A DNA stretch of 39,571 nucleotides from positions 1 to 39,571 of the forward strand of contig CASGAM010000031.1 of the NCBI GenBank assembly GCA_949299545.1, written 5' to 3'. A program made the translations under genes and the position numbers. This DNA is from an uncultured Prevotellaceae bacterium (GTDB lineage Bacteria; Bacteroidota; Bacteroidia; Bacteroidales; Bacteroidaceae). The notes under the pieces are model-generated. The model saw nothing but the letters and a program-made list of their open reading frames with translations, had not been told where the DNA came from and made no database searches. This document shows, one piece after another, positions 31,718 to 39,571 of the stretch; the first letter of the stretch is position 1, and the number at the start of each line of letters is the position of its first letter.

Positions 31718-32923
31718 TTACTTGATACGTTCTTCGTCCTTGTGGTTGGCATAATACAAACGCAGCGGGGTTGAAGTCACCTTGATGAAGCCTTTGGCAT
31801 CCTCAGCCGTCCAACCTTTCTGGGTTTCGCCATATTCGCCGAACTTGTTCTTCACCAAGTCATCCGGAGAATCGACACCAACCGTTGAGAAACTGTATGG
31901 ACGCAGTTCAAGGGTCACTTCGCCATTGACGTTGCGTTGAGAACTTGTCAACATGGCTTCGATATCCGGCATCACAGGCTCCAGATACTGACTCTCATGC
32001 AGGAACATGCCATACCAGTTGGCCACTTGCTCTTTCCAGTACTGCTGCCATTTGCTCAGCGTGTATTTCTCGAGGAAACGGTGAGCGGCAATAATCAGCA
32101 TCGGCGCAGCAGCCTCAAAACCGACACGGCCTTTAATACCGATAATGGTGTCGCCGACATGACAGTCGCGGCCGATGGCGTATGCGGCGCCAATCTTTTC
32201 TATCTCCTGGATGGCTTTGATTTTATCATCAAACGCTACACCGTTAACGCTGCAAATCTCACCTTTCTTGAAACCTATTTTCAACTGTTCCGTACCTTCT
32301 TTCGTCGGATGCTTCAGATAAGCGCTTTCAGGCAGCCCCTGTTTGCTGTCGAGGATTTCTCCGCCGCAAATGGAAGTTCCCCAGATACCGACATTATAAG
32401 AATATTTCAGTTTGGTAAAGTCTGCATAAAAGCCGTGTTTGTTCAGGAAATCCACTTCTTCCTGACGGCTCAGGTTATTGTCACGGGTCAGCGTAATAAT
32501 CTCAACGCCGGGAGCCATCACCAAGAACGTCATATCGAAACGTATCTGGTCATTACCCGCGCCGGTAGAACCATGCGCAATGGCATCGGCACCAACTTCG
32601 TTGGCATAACGTGCAATGGCCATAGCCTGAAATATACGTTCTGAAGATACGGAAATAGGATAGCAGTTATTACGTAACACATTACCGTAAATCATATAAC
32701 GCAGGCTCTTCTCATAATATTCTTTCGTAACATCGAGCGTCACATATGCTTTCGCACCTAACTTGTAAGCATTCTCCTCGTTCGTTTTCAACTGTTCAGC
32801 GCTGAAACCGCCGGTATTGGCGCAGGCTGCATAAACTTCATAACCTTTCTCTTTTGCCAAATACATGACTGTATACGACGTGTCCAGACCACCGCTGAAC
32901 GCTACCACTACTTTCTTTGCCAT
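31718..32923 (-). CDS. argG: Argininosuccinate synthase
   Basis: The 401-residue ATP-dependent ligase joins citrulline and aspartate. The PP-loop is FSGGLDTSYTVMYLAKEKG with SGGLDTS at 10-16. AHGSTGAGNDQIRFD, YSYNVGIWGTSICGG and IGIKGRVGFEAAAPML are further signatures. N-succinylcitrulline must first be desuccinylated, but no deacylase gene lies in the window, nor argH. It starts 38 bases after the acyltransferase gene. Confidence 0.97.
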   Translation of the reverse strand: MAKKVVVAFSGGLDTSYTVMYLAKEKGYEVYAACANTGGFSAEQLKTNEENAYKLGAKAYVTLDVTKEYYEKSLRYMIYGNVLRNNCYPISVSSERIFQAMAIARYANEVGADAIAHGSTGAGNDQIRFDMTFLVMAPGVEIITLTRDNNLSRQEEVDFLNKHGFYADFTKLKYSYNVGIWGTSICGGEILDSKQGLPESAYLKHPTKEGTEQLKIGFKKGEICSVNGVAFDDKIKAIQEIEKIGAAYAIGRDCHVGDTIIGIKGRVGFEAAAPMLIIAAHRFLEKYTLSKWQQYWKEQVANWYGMFLHESQYLEPVMPDIEAMLTSSQRNVNGEVTLELRPYSFSTVGVDSPDDLVKNKFGEYGETQKGWTAEDAKGFIKVTSTPLRLYYANHKDEERIK

Positions 32924-32961
32924 TGTTTCTATTTTATTTTAATTATTATTTTTCTTGATGA

Positions 32962-33621
32962 TTATCTTAAATTCTTAGCAGCTGCCTCCTTGGCCATCTT
33001 CACCACGTCCTCAGGTAACTCCACCGGCAGTTTCTCGTCGGGGTGCAAAGCCGGGTCGTACAGCATGGCCGTGCAAACACAGTATTTACGGCCCGTCCGC
33101 TGCAAAATGTCGTAATTGATGCAGCAAGGATGCTCGGGCGTACCGCAACCCTTCCAATAAGCTTCATCGTCTGTCAACTCTGCAAAAGTGACCGGCACAT
33201 AGCCCAAAGCCGTATTGATTTTCATGACAGCTGCCTGACTGGTCAGACCAAACAGTTTGGCATGCGGCCATCGCAGGCGAGACAATGTAAACGCCGTCTT
33301 CTTGATGCGAGTTGCCAAATGATGTTTTCTGAATTTCTCCACAACGATGAGTCCTGAATTGGCGACATATTCTTTGTTACCCCAGCTTTCGATATAACAA
33401 AAACCGGCCAGCTCCTCGTTCTCGCCTTCACCGCTCAACGCTATTACAGCCTTGCGCTCTTTCATCTTCGTCGCCAAATATTCATGGGTACGCGATGCAA
33501 TCCCTGATCCGCGCTTACGCGCCGAATCGGTGATGGTAGCCAAAATCTCGTCTACATACTTTTCATGACTTGCGTCCGCCACCAGCACCCTGATACCGTC
33601 ATCATATTCTTCTTTTTCCAT
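32962..33621 (-). CDS. GNAT-family acyltransferase, candidate N-acylglutamate synthase
   Basis: The 219-residue protein has a GNAT fold: VVEKFRKHHLATRIKKTAF (93-111) is the acyl-CoA loop, where the usual Gly of RxxGxA is His101, and INTALGYVPV (135-144) is the C-terminal strand. Its tail holds five cysteines, C159, C166, C167, C181 and C183, able to bind metal. Between argR and argG and with no ordinary argA or argJ in sight, it is the obvious candidate for the first step, acylating glutamate, probably with succinyl-CoA. From memory, related Bacteroides genes have been proposed as diverged N-acylglutamate synthases. I treat that as likely, not proven. Confidence 0.85.
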   Translation of the reverse strand: MEKEEYDDGIRVLVADASHEKYVDEILATITDSARKRGSGIASRTHEYLATKMKERKAVIALSGEGENEELAGFCYIESWGNKEYVANSGLIVVEKFRKHHLATRIKKTAFTLSRLRWPHAKLFGLTSQAAVMKINTALGYVPVTFAELTDDEAYWKGCGTPEHPCCINYDILQRTGRKYCVCTAMLYDPALHPDEKLPVELPEDVVKMAKEAAAKNLR

Positions 33622-33660
33622 TCTCTCTTATATATTATGGATATTTATTAATTTTTTCTG

Positions 33661-34155
33661 TTACCTGACATCCTCCGAAGCCAAAGCAATTTCGGGGACA
33701 ACTGCGGAAAGACGGGACATCAACTGCTCGCGACTGACGCCTTCGGCCATTACCAACATGATTGTGTCGTCGCCAGCTATTGTGCCAATAACTTCTTCCA
33801 TAGCTTTGTTGTCTATCTCGTAAGCAATCGGACTCGCATGCCCAGGCAGTGTATGTATCACCGCTAATTGGCCGGAGAATTTTACAGACTTGACACCCCA
33901 CGAACGTAACGTACTTTGGTAAACCGGTTCCGGCACGCGCCTATAGTGAGGAGACGATGGCAGAACATAGACATATTTTCCTGAAGGAGTTGATGATTTG
34001 GAAACTTTCAATTGACGGAGGTCTCTCGAAAGAGTAGCCTGCGTAACAGGAAAACCGGCCTTGTCCATCTCACGGAGCAACTCTTCCTGGTTGCATATTG
34101 CCTGATGTGAAATAATCATCTTTATTACGTCCAAACGAGAAGTCTTGTCACTCAT
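33661..34155 (-). CDS. argR: Arginine repressor
   Basis: The 164-residue regulator has an N-terminal winged helix (residues 6-55) with the recognition helix QATLSRDLRQLK (S43-R44) and a C-terminal oligomerisation domain with the arginine-binding GDDT (128-131). With arginine bound it forms hexamers that repress arginine genes. AGGAG lies 5 bases before the ATG. It heads the operon, and an ArgR-box-like site sits at its promoter, so the operon is probably self-limited by arginine. About 15 residues between the domains are slightly longer than in E. coli ArgR. Confidence 0.97.
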   Translation of the reverse strand: MSDKTSRLDVIKMIISHQAICNQEELLREMDKAGFPVTQATLSRDLRQLKVSKSSTPSGKYVYVLPSSPHYRRVPEPVYQSTLRSWGVKSVKFSGQLAVIHTLPGHASPIAYEIDNKAMEEVIGTIAGDDTIMLVMAEGVSREQLMSRLSAVVPEIALASEDVR

Positions 34156-34183
34156 AAATGCTCCTAATTTTTAAAAAGGAATA

Positions 34184-34191
34184 CAAAGGTA
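34184..34191 (-). promoter_or_regulatory. -7 element of the arginine-proline operon
   Basis: TACCTTTG on the minus strand fits TAnnTTTG and would start RNA near 34177, about 22 bases before argR. The -33 region (about 34211-34214) is poor and lies within the ArgR-like box. Confidence 0.55.
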
Positions 34192-34210
34192 GCCATTTTG
34201 AATTACAAAC

Positions 34211-34224
34211 AGAATATTTATACA
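34211..34224. promoter_or_regulatory. ArgR box-like site 1, overlapping the argR promoter
   Basis: AGAATATTTATACA (TGTATAAATATTCT on the minus strand) is a near-palindromic AT-rich 14-mer like known ArgR half-operators. It covers the -33 region of the argR promoter, where binding would block RNA polymerase. Confidence 0.55.
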
Positions 34225-34307
34225 TATTTTTTCATATCATTTTCAATAAACAATCATAAAATAATGATAAACAACAGTATAAACGCTTAAAAATACATTC
34301 TTATTAT

Positions 34308-34321
34308 TGCATATTTATACA
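34308..34321. promoter_or_regulatory. ArgR box-like site 2
   Basis: TGCATATTTATACA matches site 1 at 12 of 14 positions in the same orientation, 97 bp away. A hexameric ArgR could bridge the two. The rest of the 34156-34548 region is AT-rich with no gene. Confidence 0.5.
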
Positions 34322-34502
34322 AACAAAACAATCAGAGAAAGCAAACAAGCCGACTTTTTACCACTTCCATACTTTCCTGTCTCATTTTTATGACAGTCAT
34401 AAAAATTAAGCGCAAAAATGACATACAGTAACTTGAAATTACCAAATCAATGAAAATTGTCACATTTCTACCATAAAAACAGAACTTTTTAAAAATAAGA
34501 TG

Positions 34503-34510
34503 TATATTTG
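34503..34510 (+). promoter_or_regulatory. -7 element of the trpB2 gene
   Basis: TATATTTG fits TAnnTTTG. RNA would start near 34517, about 32 bases before the ATG. No clear -33 element is visible. Confidence 0.45.
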
Positions 34511-34548
34511 CAGGGTTTTTAATACAAAACTACAATAAAAGTATATAT

Positions 34549-35910
34549 ATGGAAAAAAGAAAAAGATACTTCCTTTCGGAAGAAGACATACCAAAATATT
34601 GGTATAACATTCAGGCTGACATGGTGAACAAACCTATGCCGCCGTTGAATCCCAAAACAAAAGAACCCCTCAAACCGGAGGATTTATATCCCATCTTCGC
34701 AAAAGAACTTTGTCACCAAGAACTGAATCAGACAGATACTTGGATTGAAATTCCCGAACCGGTAAGAGAAATGTATAAATACTACCGCAGCACGCCACTC
34801 GTACGTGCTTACGGACTTGAAAAGGCATTGGGAACACCTGCACATATCTATTTCAAAAACGAAAGTGTCAGTCCCATCGGTTCGCACAAACTCAACTCTG
34901 CGTTGGCACAAGCCTATTACTGCAAACAGGAAGGTATCACCAACATCACCACCGAAACGGGTGCCGGCCAGTGGGGCGCTGCCCTATCGTATGCCGCCAA
35001 AGTTTTCGGTCTTGAAGCTGCCGTCTATCAGGTGAAAATCAGTTACGAACAAAAACCATACCGCCGCAGCATCATGCAGACATTCGGCGCACAAGTGACT
35101 CCTTCGCCTTCCATGTCAACAAGAGCCGGTAAAGACATCCTCACCAAATACCCGAACCATCAAGGGTCATTGGGGACAGCCATTTCAGAGGCCATAGAAC
35201 TGGCACAGACTACACCAAACTGCAAATATACCCTTGGCTCCGTATTGAGCCACGTGACACTCCATCAGACCATCATCGGTTTGGAGGCAGAAAAGCAAAT
35301 GGAAATGGCCGGCGAATACCCCGACATCATTATCGGCTGCTTCGGTGGCGGTTCAAACTTCGGCGGAATCTGTTTCCCATTCATGCGGCACACCATATTG
35401 GAAGGTAAAAAGACGCGCTATATTGCTGCCGAGCCGGCATCATGTCCGAAACTGACACACGGAAAATTCCAATACGACTTTAGCGACGAAGCCGGTTACA
35501 CACCATTGCTGCCCATGTTCACACTCGGACACAATTTCGCACCGGCCAATATTCATGCAGGTGGTCTCCGCTACCATGGTGCAGGCGTCATCGTGTCACA
35601 ACTGCTCAAGGACAACCTGATGGAAGCCACGGACATCAACCAACTCGAATCGTTCGATGCCGGCTGCCTGTTCGCCAAAGCAGAAGGTATCATTCCGGCA
35701 CCTGAGTCTTGCCATGCCATTGCTGCCGCCATCAACGAAGCTAACAAGTGCAAGGAAACGGGCGAGGAAAAAGTCATTCTCTTCAATCTTTCAGGACACG
35801 GTCTCATCGACATGAGCGCCTACGACCAGTATCTGGCCGGAAACCTTACGAACTATGAACTGACAGACGAAGAGATTCAACATAACTTGGATGAAATAAA
35901 AGATCTTTAA
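34549..35910 (+). CDS. trpB: Tryptophan synthase beta chain, TrpB2 type
   Basis: The 453-residue PLP enzyme joins indole and serine to make tryptophan. The PLP lysine is K114 in ESVSPIGSHKLNSALA, the catalytic Glu is E136 in TTETGAGQWGA, and the phosphate loop is FGGGSNFGG. The long N-terminus (about 50 residues before the core) and the overall length mark it as TrpB2 rather than the TrpB1 that pairs with TrpA. TrpB2 enzymes can act alone, probably salvaging indole, a plausible trait in an indole-rich gut. No other trp gene is nearby. It diverges from argR and is followed by a strong terminator. Confidence 0.95.
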   Translation: MEKRKRYFLSEEDIPKYWYNIQADMVNKPMPPLNPKTKEPLKPEDLYPIFAKELCHQELNQTDTWIEIPEPVREMYKYYRSTPLVRAYGLEKALGTPAHIYFKNESVSPIGSHKLNSALAQAYYCKQEGITNITTETGAGQWGAALSYAAKVFGLEAAVYQVKISYEQKPYRRSIMQTFGAQVTPSPSMSTRAGKDILTKYPNHQGSLGTAISEAIELAQTTPNCKYTLGSVLSHVTLHQTIIGLEAEKQMEMAGEYPDIIIGCFGGGSNFGGICFPFMRHTILEGKKTRYIAAEPASCPKLTHGKFQYDFSDEAGYTPLLPMFTLGHNFAPANIHAGGLRYHGAGVIVSQLLKDNLMEATDINQLESFDAGCLFAKAEGIIPAPESCHAIAAAINEANKCKETGEEKVILFNLSGHGLIDMSAYDQYLAGNLTNYELTDEEIQHNLDEIKDL

Positions 35911-35922
35911 ATACAAATTACC

Positions 35923-35967
35923 AACTGCCGGAAAAAGTATTCATATATTTTTTCCGGCAGTTTTTTT
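35923..35967 (+). terminator. Rho-independent terminator of trpB2
   Basis: AACTGCCGGAAAAA (35923-35936) pairs perfectly with TTTTTCCGGCAGTT (35949-35962), followed by a T-run to 35967. It lies 12 bases after the stop codon. Confidence 0.93.
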
Positions 35968-36131
35968 ATCCAAAAAATTGTTTGCCATACAAAAACCATA
36001 TACTTCACTATATCAACAGTTCTGTATAATTTAAGAATGCCTATGAATTTCCATATTGTAGGTGAAGGAACTTTTTGATTTTTATTTACATATTTATTTG
36101 TTTGAAATAATAACATAACCAGTCTGCAAAA

Positions 36132-36213
36132 GCAACCTGTCGCCTTTGCAGAAGCGACAGGTTGTGTTGTAGAAGCGACAGGTTGCAATTTTTGCTGCGA
36201 CCGCTTGCATTTT
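36132..36213 (+). repeat. GC-rich dispersed repeat, copy 2
   Basis: GCAACCTGTCGC (36132-36143) pairs with GCGACAGGTTGT (36154-36165, 11 of 12) and, perfectly, with GCGACAGGTTGC (36175-36186). The last two start 21 bp apart. Bases 36154-36213 align with copy 1 (minus strand, 1337-1278) at about 52 of 60 positions. It lies between convergent trpB2 and radical SAM genes, beyond the trpB2 terminator. The remaining sequence from 35968 to 36380 is AT-rich with no gene. Confidence 0.85.
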
Positions 36214-36380
36214 CGACTATAAACGATGAAAACAAAATTGGCATAAGCCTTCATTAATAACATACAGATTCACAGATAGTTATATAAACATTAAAGAAAC
36301 GAAGACTTTTTTATTAATCTATTCTTTTGCACAAAAAATTTTTTTGTGCAGACCTTATATAACAATAAAAAAAATTTACT

Positions 36381-37157
36381 TTAGTAAGAAGCCGAAGCCT
36401 CGATTCCTTCATTTTGCAAAAGATGTAGTATGCGGTCTAATTCTTCGTGTGTGGCTTTCTGCAAATCATGATCGGGCGTTTCACGGTCAATGGTATATAT
36501 CATGACTTTCTCCGGACTGATTTCCTTGACGGTTTCCAACCATGGCAAAACATATTTATCCGAAACGTTGCTGACATCACGTCCGTCAATGAAACCCTTC
36601 ATAAACATGGTTTGAATAATTACTTTTCCGTTGAAGGCTTTCAGACAGCTGACAATTTTTTGCAAATCATAATGTCCTGCCGGACGGTCTACCTCAGAAA
36701 TATAATCAGGATTGACCGTATCCAACTTTTGGATATTGTTATCCACTTTCATAAGGGCATCAAAAACAGCCGGACGGATAATCTGGGTGGCGTTACTCAA
36801 AACACTGATTTTTGCATCCGGAAAATACCGGTCGCGCAAGGCACACACATCATCGATTATTTCCGAAAACTGAGGGTGCATGGTCGGTTCACCGTTGCCG
36901 GCAAAAGTCAATACGTCAGGCACCGGTCCATTTTCTTTCATATCTTTCAAACGCGCCTCCAACGCATCACGCACTTCCTCACGTGTCGGCAAAGTCTTTT
37001 TGGGACGATGTTCAGCATTAAAACCACATTCACAATAAATACAGTCAAATGAACAAAACTTACCGTCTTCGGGCAAAAGATTGATACCTAAAGAAACCCC
37101 TAAACGCCGACTGTGAACAGGTCCGAAAATAGGCGAAGGATAAATGACCGTTGACAT
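36381..37157 (-). CDS. Radical SAM protein (COG0731-like)
   Basis: The 258-residue protein has the 4Fe-4S motif CSFDCIYC (C35, C39, C42), preceded by PSPIFGPVHSRRLGVSLGIN, a start shared by a widespread group of radical SAM proteins near COG0731. LTFAGNGEPTMHP (about 93-105) is the SAM-binding GEP motif and ISVLSNATQI a barrel strand. The protein lacks a C-terminal auxiliary cluster domain. Relatives include wybutosine-type tRNA modification enzymes, but the substrate of this bacterial group is unknown to me. It has its own promoter next to the end of the barrel gene upstream. Confidence 0.9.
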   Translation of the reverse strand: MSTVIYPSPIFGPVHSRRLGVSLGINLLPEDGKFCSFDCIYCECGFNAEHRPKKTLPTREEVRDALEARLKDMKENGPVPDVLTFAGNGEPTMHPQFSEIIDDVCALRDRYFPDAKISVLSNATQIIRPAVFDALMKVDNNIQKLDTVNPDYISEVDRPAGHYDLQKIVSCLKAFNGKVIIQTMFMKGFIDGRDVSNVSDKYVLPWLETVKEISPEKVMIYTIDRETPDHDLQKATHEELDRILHLLQNEGIEASASY

Positions 37158-37212
37158 ACCTTAATTATATTATATGATGTTATAAACTTTGCCGTATAAA
37201 ACAAGAACTGCA

Positions 37213-37220
37213 CAAAGTTA
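37213..37220 (-). promoter_or_regulatory. -7 element of the radical SAM gene
   Basis: TAACTTTG on the minus strand fits TAnnTTTG and would start RNA near 37206, about 49 bases before the ATG at 37157. It lies just past the stop of the preceding gene; no good -33 element is evident. Confidence 0.45.
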
Positions 37221-37230
37221 GCCATAATCT

Positions 37231-39270
37231 CTAAAACTTATATCTCAACTGAAAAGAAATATCATTTTGCATGTTAGAATCTATCCGTTGCAAACCACTG
37301 CTGATTTCGTCGCGATCAGTATAAACAGTAAAGCCATATTTGAAAATCATCATCCAGCTCTTGGATAAATCCCATCGGCAGTTGGCAGCTGTCCGCCATC
37401 CTCTGCCATAATAATTAAGAAAAGAATAATTATATAACAAACCCGGTTCATAAAAAGACATGGGCGCCTTATAATCACGGCTGTCAAAATGCGCTGCTGA
37501 TACATTGCATTGCAAACGTTCCTTACTGTCACGCCATTGCATATACATGCCGGCTAAGAAACCAAATACTTTTTTTCCTGAATGGTCAATGACAACAGTA
37601 TTACGACCCAATGTTTTCAGAGTCCATTGTTCGGAAATTTTATATTGAAACTGGACTCTTGTCTTGTGATAAAGATAAGGTTCATCATAACGCCATTTTT
37701 TCTTTATTTGATAACGTACGTCAAAATTGCATTTTTTGCTGCAAGACCAGTCTGCCTGAAACAATGCGTCAAAACCGTCGGTAGTTTGGTTGACACCATA
37801 TTTAGGCCAAGGAAAATAAAAGTAATCGATATAAGCAAAAAAATTCAATTCATTAAGAGGTGCGCATCGTGTACCAATATAAAAACCGCTTTCATTGCGC
37901 AATGCCCCACCCTCTTCAAATGAATTGCCCATCAAACTGACATACCTGTAATCATAAAATCTTTGCAAGGCAACAATCTGATATTTGTTATTAAACCGGT
38001 ACATAATCCTGTTTAAACTTGCCCAGGCCTTATGCAAATGACTGAAAGCCGTTTCACCGGAAAATAAAAATTTATGGAGACGATAACGATAATGTGCGCT
38101 GACATTTATAAAATCTTTCCCTTGAGGATAATAACGTCTGTAAAGCTGTTCTCCCGTAGAAAACGGTAAACTATAGTGTTGATAAAAGCCCGTAATACCC
38201 AATGATAAAAAGTCATTTTGCCACGTTATGTCACTACCGGCAGATTGGGTTGTTATATTATGTTTCTTAGATATTTCAAGCAACGTTCTATGCAATCCAT
38301 CTGTTTTAAGGGTAGAAATGGTATTATCTGATTTTAAAGTTGCGTCTTGCGGCAAATATGAATAAAAAAAAGTCAAATCGGCATTCTTAAAATTGATATT
38401 TGCTGCTGTACCTCTGAAAAACCCTGTTTCAGATGTAGAAGAAAACGGTTTAACGTGGTTTCCAGCATTCATTTTATTCAGCAAGGCTATTTTACCTAAA
38501 TTAAAATTTGTATTAACAACCAACCCCTCACCAAAAGAAAGTCTGTAATCACCTAATACAAGCGATTTAAGTTTCCCACAGTTTTTCAATAATATATAAA
38601 AAGCGAAAGCATCATAGCTCCAATTACCATAGCTGCCAAACGGTTCACCTGGGTCTTTTTCCATTGTCACTCCCCATTCCAAACGGTTCTTATACTTATA
38701 TTTATAACGTAAGGAATGATATAACGCATTTCCGAGATAAATCTTATTGGGATTTTTCAACAACTCTTCGTTTGCATGTGGTTTATATCCATCACGCTGA
38801 TATAAAGGAACTTTTAAAGTAGTTATCAACTCATTCTTACACTTTATAAACAGGTTTTTCAACTTAAACTTTTCCTTTTCAACCGGCATTTCACCTGCAA
38901 AAACAAAAAGAGGCAAATACTGTCTGCTTTGATATGTCACTTGTTTAACAAGTATCAGTTCACCTAAAGTTTTCATCGGTCCGTACCGATTGATATAATT
39001 CAATATGCCATCAATTTCTTCTTCACTTAAGAAAGGCAAATGCAGCAAATCCTCTTTTGAAGCTGTATTTATATTAAAAGGTTGTTCATAAAATTCATTT
39101 AAATCTTCCAATAAATTTTCAAAATCGGTACTTCCTAATTCTTCATCTGTAGCTATCTTTTCAACAAAACTATCCCAATCAAGCCGCTGCGCATATAAGT
39201 TATCAACAATATAAAACTGTAGATAACAAATAATTAATAATGATATAAACAGATTTTGTTGAAAAAACAT
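37231..39270 (-). CDS. Helix-hairpin-helix protein with outer-membrane beta-barrel-like C-terminus
   Basis: The 679-residue protein has a signal peptide (about 1-27, ending NLYAQ) and a ComEA-like helix-hairpin-helix domain at 64-118 (FNINTASKEDLLHLPFLSEE ... GPMKTLGELILVKQV). From about 140 on come many alternating aromatic strands, with segments such as LRYKYKYKNRLEWGVTME, VVNTNFNLGKI and WTLKTLGRNTVVI. The last residue is Phe (QLRYKF), the usual closing signal of outer-membrane barrels. HHH domains bind DNA, while the barrel suggests an outer-membrane location. The function is unknown; DNA handling at the cell surface is speculation. The gene is visibly more AT-rich than the arginine operon. 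Its own promoter lies at 39296-39327. Confidence 0.85.
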   Translation of the reverse strand: MFFQQNLFISLLIICYLQFYIVDNLYAQRLDWDSFVEKIATDEELGSTDFENLLEDLNEFYEQPFNINTASKEDLLHLPFLSEEEIDGILNYINRYGPMKTLGELILVKQVTYQSRQYLPLFVFAGEMPVEKEKFKLKNLFIKCKNELITTLKVPLYQRDGYKPHANEELLKNPNKIYLGNALYHSLRYKYKYKNRLEWGVTMEKDPGEPFGSYGNWSYDAFAFYILLKNCGKLKSLVLGDYRLSFGEGLVVNTNFNLGKIALLNKMNAGNHVKPFSSTSETGFFRGTAANINFKNADLTFFYSYLPQDATLKSDNTISTLKTDGLHRTLLEISKKHNITTQSAGSDITWQNDFLSLGITGFYQHYSLPFSTGEQLYRRYYPQGKDFINVSAHYRYRLHKFLFSGETAFSHLHKAWASLNRIMYRFNNKYQIVALQRFYDYRYVSLMGNSFEEGGALRNESGFYIGTRCAPLNELNFFAYIDYFYFPWPKYGVNQTTDGFDALFQADWSCSKKCNFDVRYQIKKKWRYDEPYLYHKTRVQFQYKISEQWTLKTLGRNTVVIDHSGKKVFGFLAGMYMQWRDSKERLQCNVSAAHFDSRDYKAPMSFYEPGLLYNYSFLNYYGRGWRTAANCRWDLSKSWMMIFKYGFTVYTDRDEISSGLQRIDSNMQNDISFQLRYKF

Positions 39271-39295
39271 ATCGGTAATTCATACATACATTTTT

Positions 39296-39327
39296 CAAAT
39301 GTAACGAAAAGCAAATACAAAGACAAA
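39296..39327 (-). promoter_or_regulatory. Promoter of the HHH/barrel gene
   Basis: On the minus strand, TTTG (39327-39324), 20 bases, then TACATTTG (39303-39296). RNA would start near 39289, about 19 bases before the ATG. Confidence 0.7.
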
Positions 39328-39546
39328 CGAAAACAAGATTTTCTAAAGTAGATTATGCTTATCTATAATTATCAATAATATTTGTCCAATCATAGATTAA
39401 AAAATATAAAAGTATAAGTCAGCTTTTATTATATCACATTCCACTTTTTTCTATAATAAGGCAGCAAACTTTTTTTTTCTAACAAAACATATAATTTGCA
39501 AAATTAGCGCATGCTTATTATTTAATTTATAATTTTGCATTTAGAA
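39328..39546. other. AT-rich divergent intergenic region
   Basis: No gene is seen. TAATTTTG at 39530-39537 fits a -7 box for a plus-strand gene starting at the window edge, but it lies only 9 bases before the ATG at 39547, which would leave almost no leader. Confidence 0.4.
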
Positions 39547-39571
39547 ATGAAGACTTTCAAGTTTCTCATAT
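39547..39571 (+). CDS. Possible start of a gene cut by the window end
   Basis: ATG at 39547 opens MKTFKFLI, which could begin a signal peptide, with a TAnnTTTG box a few bases upstream. Only eight codons are visible, so the reading is weak. Confidence 0.3.

Noticed and set aside
39481-39571. Insertion sequence end at the right edge
   Set aside because: The stretch is simply AT-rich. I found no inverted repeat or transposase start.

Overview
The window looks like chromosome of a gut-type Bacteroidales (Bacteroidota). Supporting signs are the fused FeoA-FeoB iron transporter, the fused CcsBA cytochrome c assembly protein, a transcarbamylase of the Bacteroides N-succinylornithine type, a GH78 rhamnosidase-like enzyme with a signal peptide, a lipoprotein with an acidic Bacteroidota surface-export signal, and promoters of the Bacteroidota form (-33 TTG-like, about 19 bases, -7 TAnnTTTG), of which I can place eight. 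Genus cannot be fixed from this. No rRNA, tRNA, insertion sequence, prophage or CRISPR array is visible.

Layout. Bases 1-1500 hold a DUF1349 gene, the stump of a hexapeptide acetyltransferase and a GC-rich repeat. Bases 1499-12180 are all minus strand. They hold feoAB and then an apparent operon whose order of transcription is outer-membrane barrel, imelysin lipoprotein, di-heme (DUF1111) oxidoreductase lipoprotein, CcsBA and a chorismatase/RidA-like protein. Divergent from the barrel gene (12201-13181, plus) is a regulator that joins a hemerythrin-like iron domain to a LuxR-type helix-turn-helix, followed by a LOG-family gene. I regard 3993-13181 as the most interesting block: a possible iron- or redox-responsive cell-envelope system in which CcsBA would attach heme to the oxidoreductase.

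Bases 13727-16643 hold a PfkB sugar kinase and, divergently, a DeaD-like RNA helicase that starts at TTG, closed by a strong bidirectional terminator. Bases 16829-22304 are a three-gene ABC operon (ATPase plus two FtsX-type permeases). It is preceded by what looks like a sigma-54 promoter with two upstream dyads 21 bp apart. A rhamnosidase-like gene diverges from it.

Bases 25115-34155 form a ten-gene minus-strand operon: argR, a GNAT acyltransferase, argG, a PspC-domain gene, argC, argD, proC, proB, proA and argF'. It unites arginine and proline synthesis from glutamate. An ArgR-box-like site lies at its promoter. argB, argE and argH are not in the window. Divergent from argR is a trpB2-type tryptophan synthase beta gene with no other trp gene nearby. 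It is followed by a terminator and a second copy of the GC-rich repeat, a radical SAM gene, and an AT-richer gene for a helix-hairpin-helix/outer-membrane-barrel protein. The last 25 bases may begin another gene.
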